Shown in pieces: positions 10,901 through 20,040 of a DNA stretch of 64,000 nt. The stretch covers positions 2,480,001 to 2,544,000 of the forward strand of contig NZ_CP031969.1 in assembly GCF_003443735.1 (NCBI RefSeq), read 5' to 3'. Below the pieces are notes generated by a model that was given only the letters and a program-made list of their open reading frames with translations, had not been told where the DNA came from and did no database searches. The position numbers were made by a program, and so were the translations under genes. Position 1 is the first letter of the stretch, and each line of letters opens with the position of its first letter. The DNA comes from Streptomyces sp. CC0208 (lineage in GTDB: Bacteria; Actinomycetota; Actinomycetes; Streptomycetales; Streptomycetaceae).

Positions 10901-11550
10901 CCCGCGGTGCCGATCGCCAACTCCAGGGCGTCTTCGAGGAGATGGAAGCGGTCGGTGGACGTGTAGGTCACGGCGGCGGGGCCGAGCACCCTGGCCTCGC
11001 GCCAGCAGCCGGCGAAGAGCCGGACGTAGGTGCCGCTCGCGACGGTGTCCCGCACACAGACGGGCAGCGGGTCCACGCCGAGTCCCTCGGTACGGACGAG
11101 CGCCAGATCGAGCTCGGGCAGCGGGGTCACGGCATCGGCGGCCACCACGCAACTGCGGTCACCGGCGTGCAGAACGAGCCGGGCCGGCCCGTCGACGGCC
11201 TCGTGACTGGTGACGACGGTGCCGTGATGATCAGCGACGAAGCCGGTCCCCCGGAGGCGTCCTGCCAGGTCGTGGATCCGCACGAGGTGCGTGTCCTGCC
11301 CGGGACCGGACGGGACCTGATCCCGGGGCTCGGGTCGGCGCCCTTGCGGGGGCCGGGAACGGTCGTCGAGCCGCCCCCACCGGTGCCTCTCGCACCCCTG
11401 CCGCGACTGCCCGTCCTCCTCGGCGGCCACCCGGTCGCCCCGGCTCTCCGGCCCGGCCGGCTCCCATGCGGTTCCGTCCTCCTGCCGCGAGCTCCGCGTG
11501 CCGGAGGCGGGTGGCACGGCTCCACCGACGGAGTCACCCGCTGCCGTCAT
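7936..11550 (-). CDS. STAND-type NTPase fused to a trypsin-like domain lacking the catalytic serine
   Basis: 1,204 residues from the ATG at 11550, preceded by GGGGAGG; upstream in-frame starts lack one. After a polar tail, residues about 88-250 fold as a trypsin-like protease. TSHEAV gives His116 and LDLALV gives Asp148, but the serine loop reads GGGAAGGPVLD (about 224-234), with alanine at 228 in place of serine. An NTPase follows: P-loop GPPGSGRTT near residue 345, and hhhhD Walker B FLLLDGPEE near 432. The C-terminal half (about 600-1,200) is Ala/Leu/Arg-rich helical repeat sequence of HEAT/TPR character. This protease-sensor, NTPase and repeat layout is typical of STAND signalling or defence proteins. 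The partner is unknown. It sits alone between truB and ribF. Confidence 0.82.
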   Translation of the reverse strand: MTAAGDSVGGAVPPASGTRSSRQEDGTAWEPAGPESRGDRVAAEEDGQSRQGCERHRWGRLDDRSRPPQGRRPEPRDQVPSGPGQDTHLVRIHDLAGRLRGTGFVADHHGTVVTSHEAVDGPARLVLHAGDRSCVVAADAVTPLPELDLALVRTEGLGVDPLPVCVRDTVASGTYVRLFAGCWREARVLGPAAVTYTSTDRFHLLEDALELAIGTAGRDALRLGGGAAGGPVLDAVTGAVVAVLGTALHSGHRDSGYAIPLGSVRTGPLADLLAENTATVPAYGADLNLAGVLELTATSVAQDGPPGALAGHLSRADTPEPVERTAVTEEFAAFTEGHASVLGLVGPPGSGRTTQLAALAARRHRGPAPAPTLWLRGADLADTDASVADAARRALARAARIVTTSSDTVPADLGDLTPERLARLSRAAGRPLFLLLDGPEEMPPVLAHRLAEWTQGTAQWLAETGARLVVACRAEYWEGAGFPEELLHGESRWHLPPCVHVGDLTEDEARRARARYALPDGTLAASDARHPLTLRLLSEVSAALPDAPPGPVDRDQVFEAHLDLMCLRIAVRLATPSGLRGTAVRRLAAKVSGQVHEAARRSLGPGQGELDRASFEAVFPWGRAPKRLGGTGWASAVLAEGLLVPAGSGYRFAHEEFADWIQGTHLDLDEALRALVHRRTGRQHPLPVPHHRVGPVVQALLLVARQHGTPQLAYRLEELLHALDADPHSWWAARLLTETLLRVPDATPYTDVLRQLADRLVAGRNRREPVPAAFGPAFWSALRLPPGTRFDLLRRLVLADGPPHEPGPRFLDAVAELLAADPTAVQPHLTRWFDDERPLPATPHATVARAAQALLHTHRTRALDDLTEELVGCAHRRADELLAVLAEEEPSAVCRAVDRWAHDERPARRVAAVTYGLRAAPHVRTDADRELLRYAALALLARPEDCTLHAGALALLVHDPRTRARHLPQALGHFAAGDPQFPPSALVPALTTDPEPVLDAFRARLRRPDAGVALRALADVTTPALARRVAVLVREAVERRPETAGDVAAYVDRRLDQGPAARAVLLPLVTGLLDGGPEGVRGALAAVLAGPGAPASRPLRQELLDFLLDHEREPEVLVALLPAAAARADADIRELVHRIGLLLVRTPDGATRFDRGLVDLGRHVPGFAALVAGWLTDRPQEWAAVVGPGTRRMIENLAGVRIPA

Positions 11551-11735
11551 GGCCGAACCTCCCCGCCGTACGCACGTTCCTGTTCTCGACGTTAGGCGTG
11601 CGGTGATCAGCGGGACAGATCTCGTGGTGAACGCGCCCCCTTCCACACCCCCGGTTCACTCCGAGCGCCTGCCCGCGCGGGTGAATGGAAGGGGGACGGC
11701 GGATACACCCTAGGGGTGGGGGAACCGAGGGGGGA

Positions 11736-11776
11736 CCGTGGAGCGGCGGCACAACCCCGTGATCGCCGCTCCACGG
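11736..11776. terminator. Hairpin after truB
   Basis: Inverted repeat CCGTGGAGCGGCG (11736-11748) and CGCCGCTCCACGG (11764-11776), 13 bp with a 15-nt loop and no U-tract. It lies 32 nt beyond the truB stop on the minus strand, closing the rbfA-truB transcript before the NTPase gene. Confidence 0.75.
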
Positions 11777-11807
11777 GCGGACAGCCCCGGTGCCCTCACG
11801 TTCGGAG

Positions 11808-12713
11808 TCAGCCGAAGACGGCCAGGCTCTTGGCCTTGCCCTTCTGTTCCTCGACCAGCGCCAGGAAGTGGCCCTCGGGGCCGAAGACCGCCACCGTGCC
11901 GGCGCCCGCGTACTCGTCGGGCATGTCGAGCCGTACGCCGTTGGTGAGGAGCTTGGCCCGGCGGTCGTCGACGTCCCAGCGGGGGAAGGCGGCTGCCGCG
12001 GCCTCGGCGATCGGCATCACCGTCAGCTCCTGCTGGAGCTGGTCGAGGGTCCTGGCCGAGTCCAGCTTGTACGGGCCCACGCGCGTGCGCCGCAGAGCCG
12101 TCAGATGGCCGCCGACGCCCAGGTCCGCGCCCAAGTCGCGGGCGAGCGCCCGGATGTAGGTGCCGGACGAGCAGACCACCGACACGACCAGGTCCAGAAC
12201 GGGCGTGCCGTCCTCGGCGACCGCGTCCCGGACGTCGTGGACCGCGAAGGACGAGACGGTGACGGGACGGGCGGGGATCTCGAATTCCTCGCCCTCCCGT
12301 GCCCGCTTGTACGAGCGCACCCCGTCGATCTTGATGGCGCTCACCTTGGACGGCACCTGCATGATGTCGCCGGTCAGCTTGGCGATCCCGGCGTCGACGG
12401 CGTCGCGGGTGACCTTCGAGGCGTCGTGCGACCCCGTGATCTCGCCCTCGGCGTCGTCGGTCAGGGTCGTCTGGCCGAGCCGGATCGTGCCCAGGTACTC
12501 CTTCTCGGTCAGCGCGAGGTGCCCGAGAAGCTTGGTCGCCTTCTCGACACCGAGGACCAGCACACCCGTCGCCATGGGGTCGAGGGTGCCGGCGTGTCCG
12601 ACGCGGCGGGTCCTTGCGATCCCGCGCATCTTGGCGACCACGTCGTGCGAAGTGAAGCCCGACGGCTTGTCGACGATGACAAGGCCGTCGGGCGTCCGGT
12701 TCTTCTGGGTCAT
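11808..12713 (-). CDS. truB: tRNA pseudouridine-55 synthase
   Basis: 301 residues. It makes pseudouridine 55 in the T-loop of tRNAs. The catalytic motif RRVGHAGTLDPMATG is intact, with Asp45 as the expected nucleophile, and KPSGFTSHDVV precedes it. The C-terminus carries a PUA-like region ending in KSLAVFG. The ATG at 12713 overlaps the rbfA stop by 4 bases (ATGA), which shows translational coupling in the conserved nusA-infB-rbfA-truB arrangement. Length and motif agree with the actinobacterial family. Confidence 0.97.
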   Translation of the reverse strand: MTQKNRTPDGLVIVDKPSGFTSHDVVAKMRGIARTRRVGHAGTLDPMATGVLVLGVEKATKLLGHLALTEKEYLGTIRLGQTTLTDDAEGEITGSHDASKVTRDAVDAGIAKLTGDIMQVPSKVSAIKIDGVRSYKRAREGEEFEIPARPVTVSSFAVHDVRDAVAEDGTPVLDLVVSVVCSSGTYIRALARDLGADLGVGGHLTALRRTRVGPYKLDSARTLDQLQQELTVMPIAEAAAAAFPRWDVDDRRAKLLTNGVRLDMPDEYAGAGTVAVFGPEGHFLALVEEQKGKAKSLAVFG

Positions 12714-13162
12714 TCGGCGGCGTCGTCCGTCTCGTCCTCGTCGCCCGGCTTCCGGTACGGGTCGGCGTCACCGGCGTACGCGGCACCCGCGGACACCTCG
12801 CGCACCTTCTCGTCGGACTGGCGGGCCTTGTCGAGAAGGTCGTCGATGGTCTTCGCGGTGTCGGGCAGCGCGTCCGCCACGAAGGTCAGCGTCGGCGTGA
12901 ACTTCACGCCCGCCGCCGCCCCGACCGCGGAGCGGAGCACGCCCTTGGCGCTCTCCAGCCCGGCGGCCGCGGCCGCCCGCTCCTCGTCGCCGCCGTACAC
13001 CGTGTAGAAGACGGTCGCCTCCCGCAGGTCACCCGTGACCCGGGTGTCCGTGATGGTGACGTGTGAGCCGAGCCGCGGGTCCTTGATCCCGCGCAGCAGC
13101 TTCTGGGCCACCACCTCTCGGATGAGGTCCGCCAGCCTCTTGGCGCGCGCGTTGTCGGCCAC
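12710..13162 (-). CDS. rbfA: 30S ribosome-binding factor A
   Basis: 150 residues. RbfA binds the immature 30S subunit and assists 16S rRNA 5'-end maturation. The N-terminus ARAKRLADLIREVVAQKL and the central DPRLGSHVTITDTRVTGDL are typical; the rest is a KH-like fold. The acidic tail (EDETDDAAE) is longer than in Escherichia coli, as usual in actinobacteria. The start at ATG 13162 has AGGAG (minus strand, just upstream). It overlaps truB by 4 bases and follows the DUF503 gene by 32 bp. Confidence 0.96.
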   Translation of the reverse strand: MADNARAKRLADLIREVVAQKLLRGIKDPRLGSHVTITDTRVTGDLREATVFYTVYGGDEERAAAAAGLESAKGVLRSAVGAAAGVKFTPTLTFVADALPDTAKTIDDLLDKARQSDEKVREVSAGAAYAGDADPYRKPGDEDETDDAAE

Positions 13163-13194
13163 TGGTCCGTCTCCTTAAGTACTTACTTGTTGCT

Positions 13195-13488
13195 TCAGTC
13201 TTCGTCGCTGTGGAGCCTGCGTCGAACCGAGAGCAGTTCCACCTCGGGCCGCGCCGCGACCAGCCGCTCGCAGCGGTCCAGTACGTCGCTGAGGTGTCCC
13301 GTGTCCCCGGAGACCACCGCGAGCCCGATCTCGGCCCTGCGGTGGAGGTTCTGGCTGCCCGTCTCCGCCGCGCTCACCGCGTACTTGCGCTGGAGCTCGG
13401 CCACGATCGGACGGACGAGAGAGCGTTTCTCCTTCAGCGAGTGCACGTCACCGAGGAGGAGGTCGAAGGACAGAGTCCCCACATACAT
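13195..13488 (-). CDS. DUF503 (YlxP-like) protein
   Basis: 97 residues starting MYVGTLSFDLLLGDVHSLKE. This is the conserved start of the DUF503/YlxP family, which is found between infB and rbfA in many Gram-positive bacteria. The KEKRSLVRPIVAEL helix and the AEIGLAVVSGD strand are present, and the fold predicted from the family is ferredoxin-like. The function is unestablished; the context implies ribosome assembly or translation. Longer in-frame extensions upstream run back through the infB terminator, so ATG 13488 is chosen. Confidence 0.88.
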   Translation of the reverse strand: MYVGTLSFDLLLGDVHSLKEKRSLVRPIVAELQRKYAVSAAETGSQNLHRRAEIGLAVVSGDTGHLSDVLDRCERLVAARPEVELLSVRRRLHSDED

Positions 13489-13566
13489 GTGTGTCCGGAT
13501 GTCCCGCCGGTTCGGGGTACGGGCGCCACGCTTCGACGCCGATACGGGAACCGTACACGCAACGGC

Positions 13567-13607
13567 CGGGGCCGATCGACGGATATTACGTCCGCCGACC
13601 GGCCCCG
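13567..13607 (-). terminator. Hairpin after infB
   Basis: Arms at 13567-13583 and 13591-13607 pair over 17 bp, with two G-U wobbles on one strand and a 7-nt loop. It lies 18 nt beyond the infB stop. It may end or attenuate the nusA-infB transcript before the DUF503-rbfA-truB genes. Confidence 0.8.
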
Positions 13608-13624
13608 ATCGCGTGCTGAGACGG

Positions 13625-16600
13625 TCAGCCGCGCGGCTTCTCGCGCATCTCGTACGTCGCGATGACGTCGTCGACCTTGATGTCGTTGAAGTTGCCGAGG
13701 TTGATACCGCCCTCGAACCCTTCGCGGATCTCGGTGACGTCGTCCTTGAAGCGACGCAGACCGGAGATGGTGAGGCTCTCCGCGACCACCTTGCCGTCGC
13801 GGATGAGGCGCGCCTTGGTGTTGCGCTTGACCTCGCCCGACCGGACCAGGACACCGGCGATGTTGCCCAGCTTGGACGACTTGAAGACCTCGCGGATCTC
13901 CGCCGTACCGAGCTCGACCTCTTCGTACTCCGGCTTGAGCATGCCCTTCAGGGCCGCCTCGATCTCCTCGATCGCCTGGTAGATGACCGAGTAGTACCGG
14001 ACATCCACACCTTCGCGCTCGGCCATCTGCGCGGCACGCCCTGCGGCGCGCACGTTGAAGCCGATCACGATGGCGTCCGAGCCCATCGCCAGGTCCACGT
14101 CCGACTCCGTGACCGCACCGACACCACGGTGCAGGATGCGGATGTCGACCTCTTCGCCGACGTCGAGCTGGAGCAGCGAGGACTCGAGAGCCTCCACCGA
14201 ACCGGACGCGTCGCCCTTGATGATGAGGTTGAGTTCCTGCACCAGACCGGCCTTGAGGGCCTCGTCCAGGTTCTCCAGGGAGAACCGGACTCCGCGCCGG
14301 GCGAAGTTGGCGTTGCGCTCACGCGCCGCGCGCTTCTCGGCGATCTGGCGGGCCGTACGGTCCTCGTCGACGACGAGGAAGTTGTCGCCGGCGCCCGGGA
14401 CGTTGGTGAGACCGAGGACGAGGACCGGAGTCGACGGACCCGCCTCTTCCAGGTTGTCGCCCTTGTCGTCGAGCATCGCGCGGACACGGCCGTACGCGTC
14501 GCCGACCACCATGGTGTCGCCGACCCGCAGGGTGCCTCGCTGGACCAGGACGGTCGCGACGGCACCGCGGCCACGGTCGAGACGGGACTCGATCGCAATA
14601 CCCTGCGCGTCCTGCTCCGGGTTGGCCCGCAGGTCGAGCGAGGCGTCCGCGGTGAGGACCACGGCCTCCAGGAGAGCCTCGATGTTGAGGCCCTGCTTGG
14701 CGGAGATGTCGACGAACATGGTGTCGCCGCCGTACTCCTCGGCCACGAGGCCGTACTCGGTCAGCTGACCGCGCACCTTGGTCGGGTCGGCACCCTCGAC
14801 GTCGATCTTGTTGACCGCGACCACGATCGGCACGTCGGCCGCCTTGGCGTGGTTCAGCGCCTCGATCGTCTGGGGCATCACACCGTCGTTGGCCGCCACC
14901 ACGAGGATCGCGATGTCGGTCGACTTGGCACCACGGGCACGCATGGCGGTGAACGCCTCGTGACCCGGGGTGTCGATGAAGGTGATCTTGCGCTCTTCGT
15001 CGTTGACCTGAGTCGTGACCTGGTACGCACCGATGTGCTGCGTGATACCGCCGGCCTCGCCCGCGACGACGTTCGTCTTGCGGATGGTGTCGAGGAGGCG
15101 GGTCTTGCCGTGGTCGACGTGACCCATGACGGTCACGACCGGCGGACGCGCGACGAGGAACTCCTCGCCACCCTCGTCCTCGCCGAACTCGATGTCGAAG
15201 GACTCGAGCAGCTCGCGGTCCTCCTCCTCGGGGCTGACGATCTCGAGGACGAAGTTCATCTCGTCCGCGAGGAGCCTCAGCGTCTCGTCGGAGACGGACT
15301 GCGTGGCGGTGACCATCTCGCCGAGGTTCATCATCACGCCGACGAGCGACGCCGGGTTGGCGCCGATCTTCTCGGCGAAGTCGGTCAGGGAAGCACCGCG
15401 CGACAGGCGGACGGACTGTCCGTTGCCGCGAGGCAGCATCACGCCGCCGACCGACGGGGCCTGCATGGCCTCGTACTCCTGGCGCCTCTGCCGCTTCGAC
15501 TTGCGACCGCGACGCGCGGGACCACCGGGACGACCGAAGGCGCCCTGCGTGCCACCACGACCGCCCGGACCACCGGGACGACCGCCGAAGCCGGGACGAC
15601 CGCCGCCGCCACCACCGGGACCACCCGGACGACCGGCGAAGCCGCCGCCACCACCACCGGGACCACCGGGACGACCGGCGAAGCCGCCGCCGCCACCGGG
15701 ACCGGCCGGACGGCCGGCGAAGCCGCCGCCACCCGGACGACCGCCGCCGCCACCACCGGGACGACCGCCGCCGCCGGGACCGCGGCCGCCGGGGCCACCG
15801 CCGCCGGGACGCGGGCCGGCAGCCGGACGCTGCGGCATCATGCCGGGGTTGGGACGCGGGCCGCCGGGGCCACCGCCGCCGGGACGGGGGCCGCCCTGCG
15901 GACGGGGCATACCGCCCGGGGTGGGACGGGCGCCGCCCGGAGCCTGCGGACGGGGACCGCCCGCCGCGCCCTGGGGACGGGGACCGCCCTGGCCCTGGCC
16001 CTGCGGACGCGGAGCGCCGCCGGGAGCACCGGGGCCGCCCTGGCCGCCGGGACGCGGGGCACCGCCCGGACGGGGCGCCTGCGGGCGCGCCATGCCGGTG
16101 GAGCCACCAGAGGTGAAGGGGTTGTTGCCCGGACGGGGACCGGCCGGACGAGCACCGGGACGTGCGCCCTGGCCGCCCGGACGCGGAGCGCCGGGACGGT
16201 CGCCGCGGTCACCGCGACCCTGGCCGGGAGCGCCACCCTGGCCGGGACCGCCGGCCGGACGCGGGGCACCCGGACGCGGAGCCTGCTGGCCGGCCGGACG
16301 GGGAGCACCCGGACGCGCGGTGGAACCCTGGCTCTGGCCCTGGGCGGCCGGCGCGGCGGGAGCCGCCGGCGGTGCCGTGAACTCGGGCGTCGTCGGAGCC
16401 GGGGACGCCGGGGCGGGCCGCGGCGCGGGCTTCGGGCCCGGAGTGGGACGGGGGCCGGTAGCGGCCGGGGCGGCGGGAGCCGCGGGCTGCTCGGCGGCGG
16501 CCGGCTTGGGAGCCGGCGGGCGCGGGGCGGCCGGACGGGCGGCCTGCGCGGGAGAGGGGGCTGCCGGACGAGCCGGGGCAGCCTTGCGTGCGGGGGCGGG

Positions 16601-16774
16601 CTTGCCGCCTCCGTTGCCCTGCTGGAGGGCGTCTGTCAGCTTGCGTACGACGGGCGCCTCGATCGTCGAGGAAGCCGAACGAACAAATTCACCGAGTTCT
16701 TGGAGCTTGGCCATGACGACCTTGCTCTCCACCCCGAACTCCTTGGCGAGTTCGTATACCCGGACCTTAGCCAC
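13625..16774 (-). CDS. infB: Translation initiation factor IF-2
   Basis: 1,049 residues. IF-2 is the GTPase that brings initiator tRNA to the 30S subunit. The N-terminus [18 protein letters not shown] is the IF2_N helix. Residues about 50-440 are a Pro/Ala then Gly/Arg-rich low-complexity linker typical of actinobacterial IF-2. A second IF2_N module ([13 protein letters not shown]) follows. The G domain has G1 GHVDHGKT near 549-556, DTPGHE and NKID. Domains II-IV end in EMREKPRG. The GTG start at 16774 is preceded by AAAAGGAG. The leader contains a hairpin and a triple 11-bp repeat, listed separately. Confidence 0.98.
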   Translation of the reverse strand: MAKVRVYELAKEFGVESKVVMAKLQELGEFVRSASSTIEAPVVRKLTDALQQGNGGGKPAPARKAAPARPAAPSPAQAARPAAPRPPAPKPAAAEQPAAPAAPAATGPRPTPGPKPAPRPAPASPAPTTPEFTAPPAAPAAPAAQGQSQGSTARPGAPRPAGQQAPRPGAPRPAGGPGQGGAPGQGRGDRGDRPGAPRPGGQGARPGARPAGPRPGNNPFTSGGSTGMARPQAPRPGGAPRPGGQGGPGAPGGAPRPQGQGQGGPRPQGAAGGPRPQAPGGARPTPGGMPRPQGGPRPGGGGPGGPRPNPGMMPQRPAAGPRPGGGGPGGRGPGGGGRPGGGGGGRPGGGGFAGRPAGPGGGGGFAGRPGGPGGGGGGFAGRPGGPGGGGGGRPGFGGRPGGPGGRGGTQGAFGRPGGPARRGRKSKRQRRQEYEAMQAPSVGGVMLPRGNGQSVRLSRGASLTDFAEKIGANPASLVGVMMNLGEMVTATQSVSDETLRLLADEMNFVLEIVSPEEEDRELLESFDIEFGEDEGGEEFLVARPPVVTVMGHVDHGKTRLLDTIRKTNVVAGEAGGITQHIGAYQVTTQVNDEERKITFIDTPGHEAFTAMRARGAKSTDIAILVVAANDGVMPQTIEALNHAKAADVPIVVAVNKIDVEGADPTKVRGQLTEYGLVAEEYGGDTMFVDISAKQGLNIEALLEAVVLTADASLDLRANPEQDAQGIAIESRLDRGRGAVATVLVQRGTLRVGDTMVVGDAYGRVRAMLDDKGDNLEEAGPSTPVLVLGLTNVPGAGDNFLVVDEDRTARQIAEKRAARERNANFARRGVRFSLENLDEALKAGLVQELNLIIKGDASGSVEALESSLLQLDVGEEVDIRILHRGVGAVTESDVDLAMGSDAIVIGFNVRAAGRAAQMAEREGVDVRYYSVIYQAIEEIEAALKGMLKPEYEEVELGTAEIREVFKSSKLGNIAGVLVRSGEVKRNTKARLIRDGKVVAESLTISGLRRFKDDVTEIREGFEGGINLGNFNDIKVDDVIATYEMREKPRG

Positions 16775-16787
16775 TTCGCTCCTTTTA

Positions 16788-16808
16788 GGTCCGGGTTGCG
16801 GCCGGACC
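16788..16808 (-). promoter_or_regulatory. Hairpin in the infB leader
   Basis: GGTCCGG (16788-16794) and CCGGACC (16802-16808) form a perfect 7-bp stem with a 7-nt loop, ending just upstream of the infB Shine-Dalgarno sequence AAAAGGAG. It could modulate infB translation or be a processing signal between ylxR and infB. Function is inferred from position only. Confidence 0.5.
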
Positions 16809-16823
16809 GTCGCTACTTCATGG

Positions 16824-16856
16824 GCGTACTCATCGCGTGCTCATCGAGTGCTCATC
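16824..16856. repeat. Three tandem 11-bp repeats in the ylxR-infB gap
   Basis: Three head-to-tail copies: GCGTACTCATC, GCGTGCTCATC and GAGTGCTCATC. They sit about 50 nt upstream of the infB start, in the 163-bp gap after ylxR. On the transcript the repeats read GATGAGCAC/TC, giving several ATG triplets ahead of the true GTG start. Confidence 0.85.
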
Positions 16857-16937
16857 GCAATCTCGACCTACTTCCAACTCGCGGGGTACCTGGGCCGCAC
16901 GGGGGTTCCGCACGACGCTTCTTACGGTGTTGCCTGC

Positions 16938-17219
16938 TCAGCAACTGTCTGTCTGCTCGACGTACTGGCGCAACGCCTTTGTGTCGAGTGCTCCCGGGGC
17001 GCGCAACGCCCGCGTGAACACCCGGCGGCGTACCGCCTGGTCGAAACAGACCAGGGCGGGGTGGATGTACGCACCCCGGCCGGGCAGCGTACCGCGAGGA
17101 TCAGGGACGCATGCGTCCTTGATCGCCACGATGCGCAGCAGATCGGTCTTGGCCGCTCGCTGCCTGCAACCCACACAGGTTCGTTCAGGGCATGCGCGGG
17201 CGTGCGTCCGGCCAGACAC
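16938..17219 (-). CDS. ylxR: YlxR family RNA-binding protein (DUF448)
   Basis: 93 residues. The sequence shows PERTCVGCRQR, with the CxxC pair, and the family hallmark GRGAYIHP followed by a basic helix (AVRRRVFTRAL). YlxR is a small RNA- or nucleoid-binding protein encoded between nusA and infB in most Gram-positive bacteria and linked to ribosome-related RNA. The GTG at 17219 has GGGGAGGT about 10 nt upstream, a rather long spacing. It lies in the rimP-nusA-ylxR-infB order. Confidence 0.93.
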   Translation of the reverse strand: MSGRTHARACPERTCVGCRQRAAKTDLLRIVAIKDACVPDPRGTLPGRGAYIHPALVCFDQAVRRRVFTRALRAPGALDTKALRQYVEQTDSC

Positions 17220-17348
17220 TCTTAAGTCTACCTCCCCGTAGCGACCTCACCCCTTGGGGGCAGCGATCGAACGGTTGTTGTCGTGATCTAAGCCACCGAC
17301 GGCTTGGATCTATTCCCCGGCGCCGTTCGCCGGCGCTCTGCGCCGACG

Positions 17349-18335
17349 CTAATCGCCGGCCTGCTCGGTGTCCGGCCGGATGTCGATCCGCCAGCCGGTG
17401 AGCCGGGCCGCAAGGCGGGCGTTCTGGCCCTCCTTGCCGATGGCCAGGGAAAGCTGGTAGTCGGGGACGGTCACCCGCGCGGAGCGGGCGGCCATGTCCA
17501 CGACCTCGACCTTGGAGACGCGGGCCGGCGAGAGGGCGTTCGCCACCATCTCGGCCGGGTCGTCCGACCAGTCGACGATGTCGATCTTCTCACCGTTCAG
17601 CTCACCCATGACATTGCGCACCCGGCCGCCCATGGGGCCGATGCAGGCGCCCTTGGCGTTCAGGCCCGAACGGGTGGACCGTACGGCGATCTTGGTGCGG
17701 TGACCGGCCTCGCGGGCGATCGCGGCGATCTCGACGGACCCGTCGGCGATCTCGGGCACCTCCAGGGCGAAGAGCTTCTTCACCAGATTGGGGTGCGTGC
17801 GGGACAGGGTGACGGACGGACCGCGGACACCCCTCGCCACCCGTACGACGTACGACCGAAGCCGCATGCCGTGCGGGTAGGTCTCACCGGGGACCTGCTC
17901 CTGCACCGGCAGGATGGCCTCCAGCTTGCCGATGTCCACGAGCACGTTCTTCGGGTCGCGGCCCTGCTGGACCACGCCCATGACGATGTCGCCCTCGCGC
18001 CCCGCGTACTCGCCGAGCGTCGCGTCGTCCTCGGCGTCGCGCAGCCGCTGCAGGATGACCTGCTTGGCGGTGGTGGCGGCGATACGGCCGAAGTCGGACG
18101 GGGTGTCGTCGAACTCCCGGGGCTCCTGGCCCTCTTCGAGGTCCTCGGGGTCCTCCTTCGCCCACACGACCACGTGTCCGGAGTCCCGGTCGAGTTTCAC
18201 ACGCGCGTGGCGGTGGCTTCCCTCGGTGCGGTGGTAGGCGATGAGGAGGGCCGACTCGATCGCCTCGACCAACAGGTCGAAGGAGATCTCCTTCTCCCGT
18301 ACCAAGCCCCGCAGGGCACTCATGTCGATGTCCAC
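17349..18335 (-). CDS. nusA: Transcription elongation/termination factor NusA
   Basis: 328 residues from the GTG at 18335, which has GAGGAGG 6 nt upstream; it starts [11 protein letters not shown]. The order is: N-terminal RNA-polymerase-binding domain (about 1-110), S1 domain ([11 protein letters not shown], about 120-190), KH1 ([15 protein letters not shown]) and KH2 ([19 protein letters not shown]). There are no C-terminal acidic repeats, as is normal outside proteobacteria. NusA controls pausing, termination and antitermination. It begins 2 nt after the rimP stop, so the two are coupled. Confidence 0.97.
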   Translation of the reverse strand: MDIDMSALRGLVREKEISFDLLVEAIESALLIAYHRTEGSHRHARVKLDRDSGHVVVWAKEDPEDLEEGQEPREFDDTPSDFGRIAATTAKQVILQRLRDAEDDATLGEYAGREGDIVMGVVQQGRDPKNVLVDIGKLEAILPVQEQVPGETYPHGMRLRSYVVRVARGVRGPSVTLSRTHPNLVKKLFALEVPEIADGSVEIAAIAREAGHRTKIAVRSTRSGLNAKGACIGPMGGRVRNVMGELNGEKIDIVDWSDDPAEMVANALSPARVSKVEVVDMAARSARVTVPDYQLSLAIGKEGQNARLAARLTGWRIDIRPDTEQAGD

Positions 18336-18337
18336 GG

Positions 18338-18835
18338 CTACGCCTCCTCTTCGTTCTTGTCCTTGCGGCTGAACTCGACCTGCACGCGCGCCTTGTCGAC
18401 CTCGGAGAAGGCGAGTCTGCGGGCGGTGGCCTTGCGGCCCTTCACACCGGGCACCTCGACGTCGAGGCCGTCGTCGTCGACCTTCAGGATCCTCGCGACC
18501 AGCTCGCCGCCCTCGGTCAGCTGGAACTTCACCAGCCGGCTCACGGCCCGCACATAGTGCCGGTGCTCCTTGAGGAGCCGCTCCGCGCCCGGGGTGCCGA
18601 CCTCGAGGGTGTACTCCCCCGCGCCCATCGCGTCGCTCTCGTCGAGCTTCGCCGAGAGCGCGCGGCTCACATCGGCGATCTGGTCCAGGTCGGCACCGGT
18701 GTCCGAGTCGACGACGACGCGCAGCACTCGCTTTCGCCCTACGGAGTCCACTGCGATCTCTTCGAGATCCAGGCCCTGGGAGGTGACGAGCGGTTCCAGG
18801 AGCTCTCGCAGCCTCTCGCTCTGGGTGGTGCTCAT
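18338..18835 (-). CDS. rimP: Ribosome maturation factor RimP
   Basis: 165 residues. RimP helps 30S assembly. The [20 protein letters not shown] strand-helix region, the [13 protein letters not shown] motif (the most conserved RimP segment) and a C-terminal SH3-like domain ending in a charged tail are present. The ATG at 18835 has GAGGAG upstream. It is the first gene of the rimP-nusA-ylxR-infB transcript, divergent from the lipoprotein gene at 19012. The 176-bp gap between them must hold both promoters. Confidence 0.96.
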   Translation of the reverse strand: MSTTQSERLRELLEPLVTSQGLDLEEIAVDSVGRKRVLRVVVDSDTGADLDQIADVSRALSAKLDESDAMGAGEYTLEVGTPGAERLLKEHRHYVRAVSRLVKFQLTEGGELVARILKVDDDGLDVEVPGVKGRKATARRLAFSEVDKARVQVEFSRKDKNEEEA

Positions 18836-19011
18836 CCGGGTGACTCCTCGGCCGCGTGTGCTGTTGTGGGTAGGTCGCGTGTCTGGTCAAAGGGTATCCG
18901 GTCGCGGAGGGTGTTGCCGTCCAGGTGACATCGGATGCGCGGGTACCGTGATCGCCGGCGGGCTCGACCTCCCGCCCGTGTGTTCGTACGAGCTTCCCGA
19001 GGACGTCTGTC

Positions 19012-19536
19012 GTGCCGTACCCTCCTCCGCCGCGCGTCCCCTCGGGGCCGCGCAGAAGATCCCTGCTCGCCTCGGTCGCCGGGGGCGCCCTTCTCGTGGG
19101 GTGCTCCGACGGGACCGGAGACAGCGAGGAGGGCACCGCCGGCAGTCCCTCCGTCGTCGAACGGGTCCGCGTACGGGCGGCTCGCGACAGTCGGGGCATC
19201 GTCGAGCGGTACGACGCGGTCCTGGCCGCGCATCCGACGCTCACGGAGCGGGTCGGGCCGTTGCGGGCGGAAGCCGTGCGGCATGTGGAGGCGTTCGGGG
19301 AGAAGGTCACGACGGCGTCCCCCGCTGCGTCGGGCAGCGCCTCGCCCTCGCCGTCGGCCACCGTGCCCGCGACCGAGAAGGACGCCCTCGCCCAGCTCGC
19401 CGCCGCCGAGCGCGCGCTCGCCGACCGGCGGGCCGAGGCACTGCTGGACGTGCCCGGCGAGCTGGCCCGGCTGCTGGCCTCGGTGGCGGCGGCCGGCGCG
19501 GTGCACGCCTATCTGCTGACGGAGGCCGCCCGATGA
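19012..19536 (+). CDS. Predicted secreted lipoprotein of unknown function
   Basis: 174 residues from a [11 protein letters not shown] and the hydrophobic GGALLVGC form a signal peptide with a lipobox cysteine at about residue 31; the RR pair suggests a possible Tat route. The mature part is helical with a Ser/Pro-rich insertion. Its last four bases overlap the DUF4439 start (ATGA), so the two act together, perhaps as an envelope or ferritin-like pair. No enzyme motif is visible. Confidence 0.85.
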   Translation: MPYPPPPRVPSGPRRRSLLASVAGGALLVGCSDGTGDSEEGTAGSPSVVERVRVRAARDSRGIVERYDAVLAAHPTLTERVGPLRAEAVRHVEAFGEKVTTASPAASGSASPSPSATVPATEKDALAQLAAAERALADRRAEALLDVPGELARLLASVAAAGAVHAYLLTEAAR

Positions 19537-20012
19537 GCGAGAAGCAGGAGCTGGAGGCCCTCCAGAAGGCGCTGGCCGCCGAGCACGCCGCTGTCTACGG
19601 CTACGGCGTCGTCGGCGGCCGGATCGGCGCGGCCCGGCGCGCGGAGGCCAAGGCCGCCTACGACGCCCACCGGGCCCGCCGGGACACCCTGGTGCGGGCG
19701 GTACGGGACCTGGGCGGGAGGCCGGTGGCCGCGGCGCCGGCGTACGCGCTGCCCTTCCCGGTGCCGGACCCGGCGGCGGCGGTACGACTCGCCGCCGACC
19801 TGGAGGACCGGGTGGCCGGGGTGTGGTCCGACGTGGTGCGGGCAACCGGGGGCGAGCGGCGGAGCACGGCCGCCGAGGCACTGCGGGAGGCCGCGGTGCG
19901 GGCGGTGCGCTGGCGCGGCGAGAGCGTAGCCTTCCCTGGGCTCGCCGAGCGGGCGACCACGGCGTCGCCCTCGTCCTCGGCCTCGCTTTCCCAGGCGGCC
20001 CCCACAATGTGA
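19533..20012 (+). CDS. DUF4439 ferritin-like domain protein
   Basis: 159 residues. The sequence is a four-helix ferritin-like pattern: EQ-rich helix (QELEALQKALAAEHAAVYGYGVVGGR), a second helix ending HRARRDTLV, a loop YALPFPVPDP, then two more helices. Only some of the usual metal-ligand residues (Glu/His in AEHAAVYGYG) are apparent, so iron binding is uncertain. It is translationally coupled to the upstream lipoprotein gene and lies 28 bp before the kinase-like gene. The family name rests on pattern recognition. Confidence 0.82.
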   Translation: MSEKQELEALQKALAAEHAAVYGYGVVGGRIGAARRAEAKAAYDAHRARRDTLVRAVRDLGGRPVAAAPAYALPFPVPDPAAAVRLAADLEDRVAGVWSDVVRATGGERRSTAAEALREAAVRAVRWRGESVAFPGLAERATTASPSSSASLSQAAPTM

Positions 20013-20040
20013 CGCGGTACAGGAAGGGAACATCTCGCGC

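Noticed and set aside
8062..11595. A 1,177-codon plus-strand open frame
   Set aside because: It is antisense to the STAND NTPase gene. Its translation is rich in Gly/Arg/Gln/Glu with no domain, and the long frame results from GC-biased third positions.
13187..17017. A 1,276-codon plus-strand frame over infB
   Set aside because: Antisense to infB. Low-complexity Thr/Ala/Gly stretches mirror the Gly/Arg linker of IF-2.
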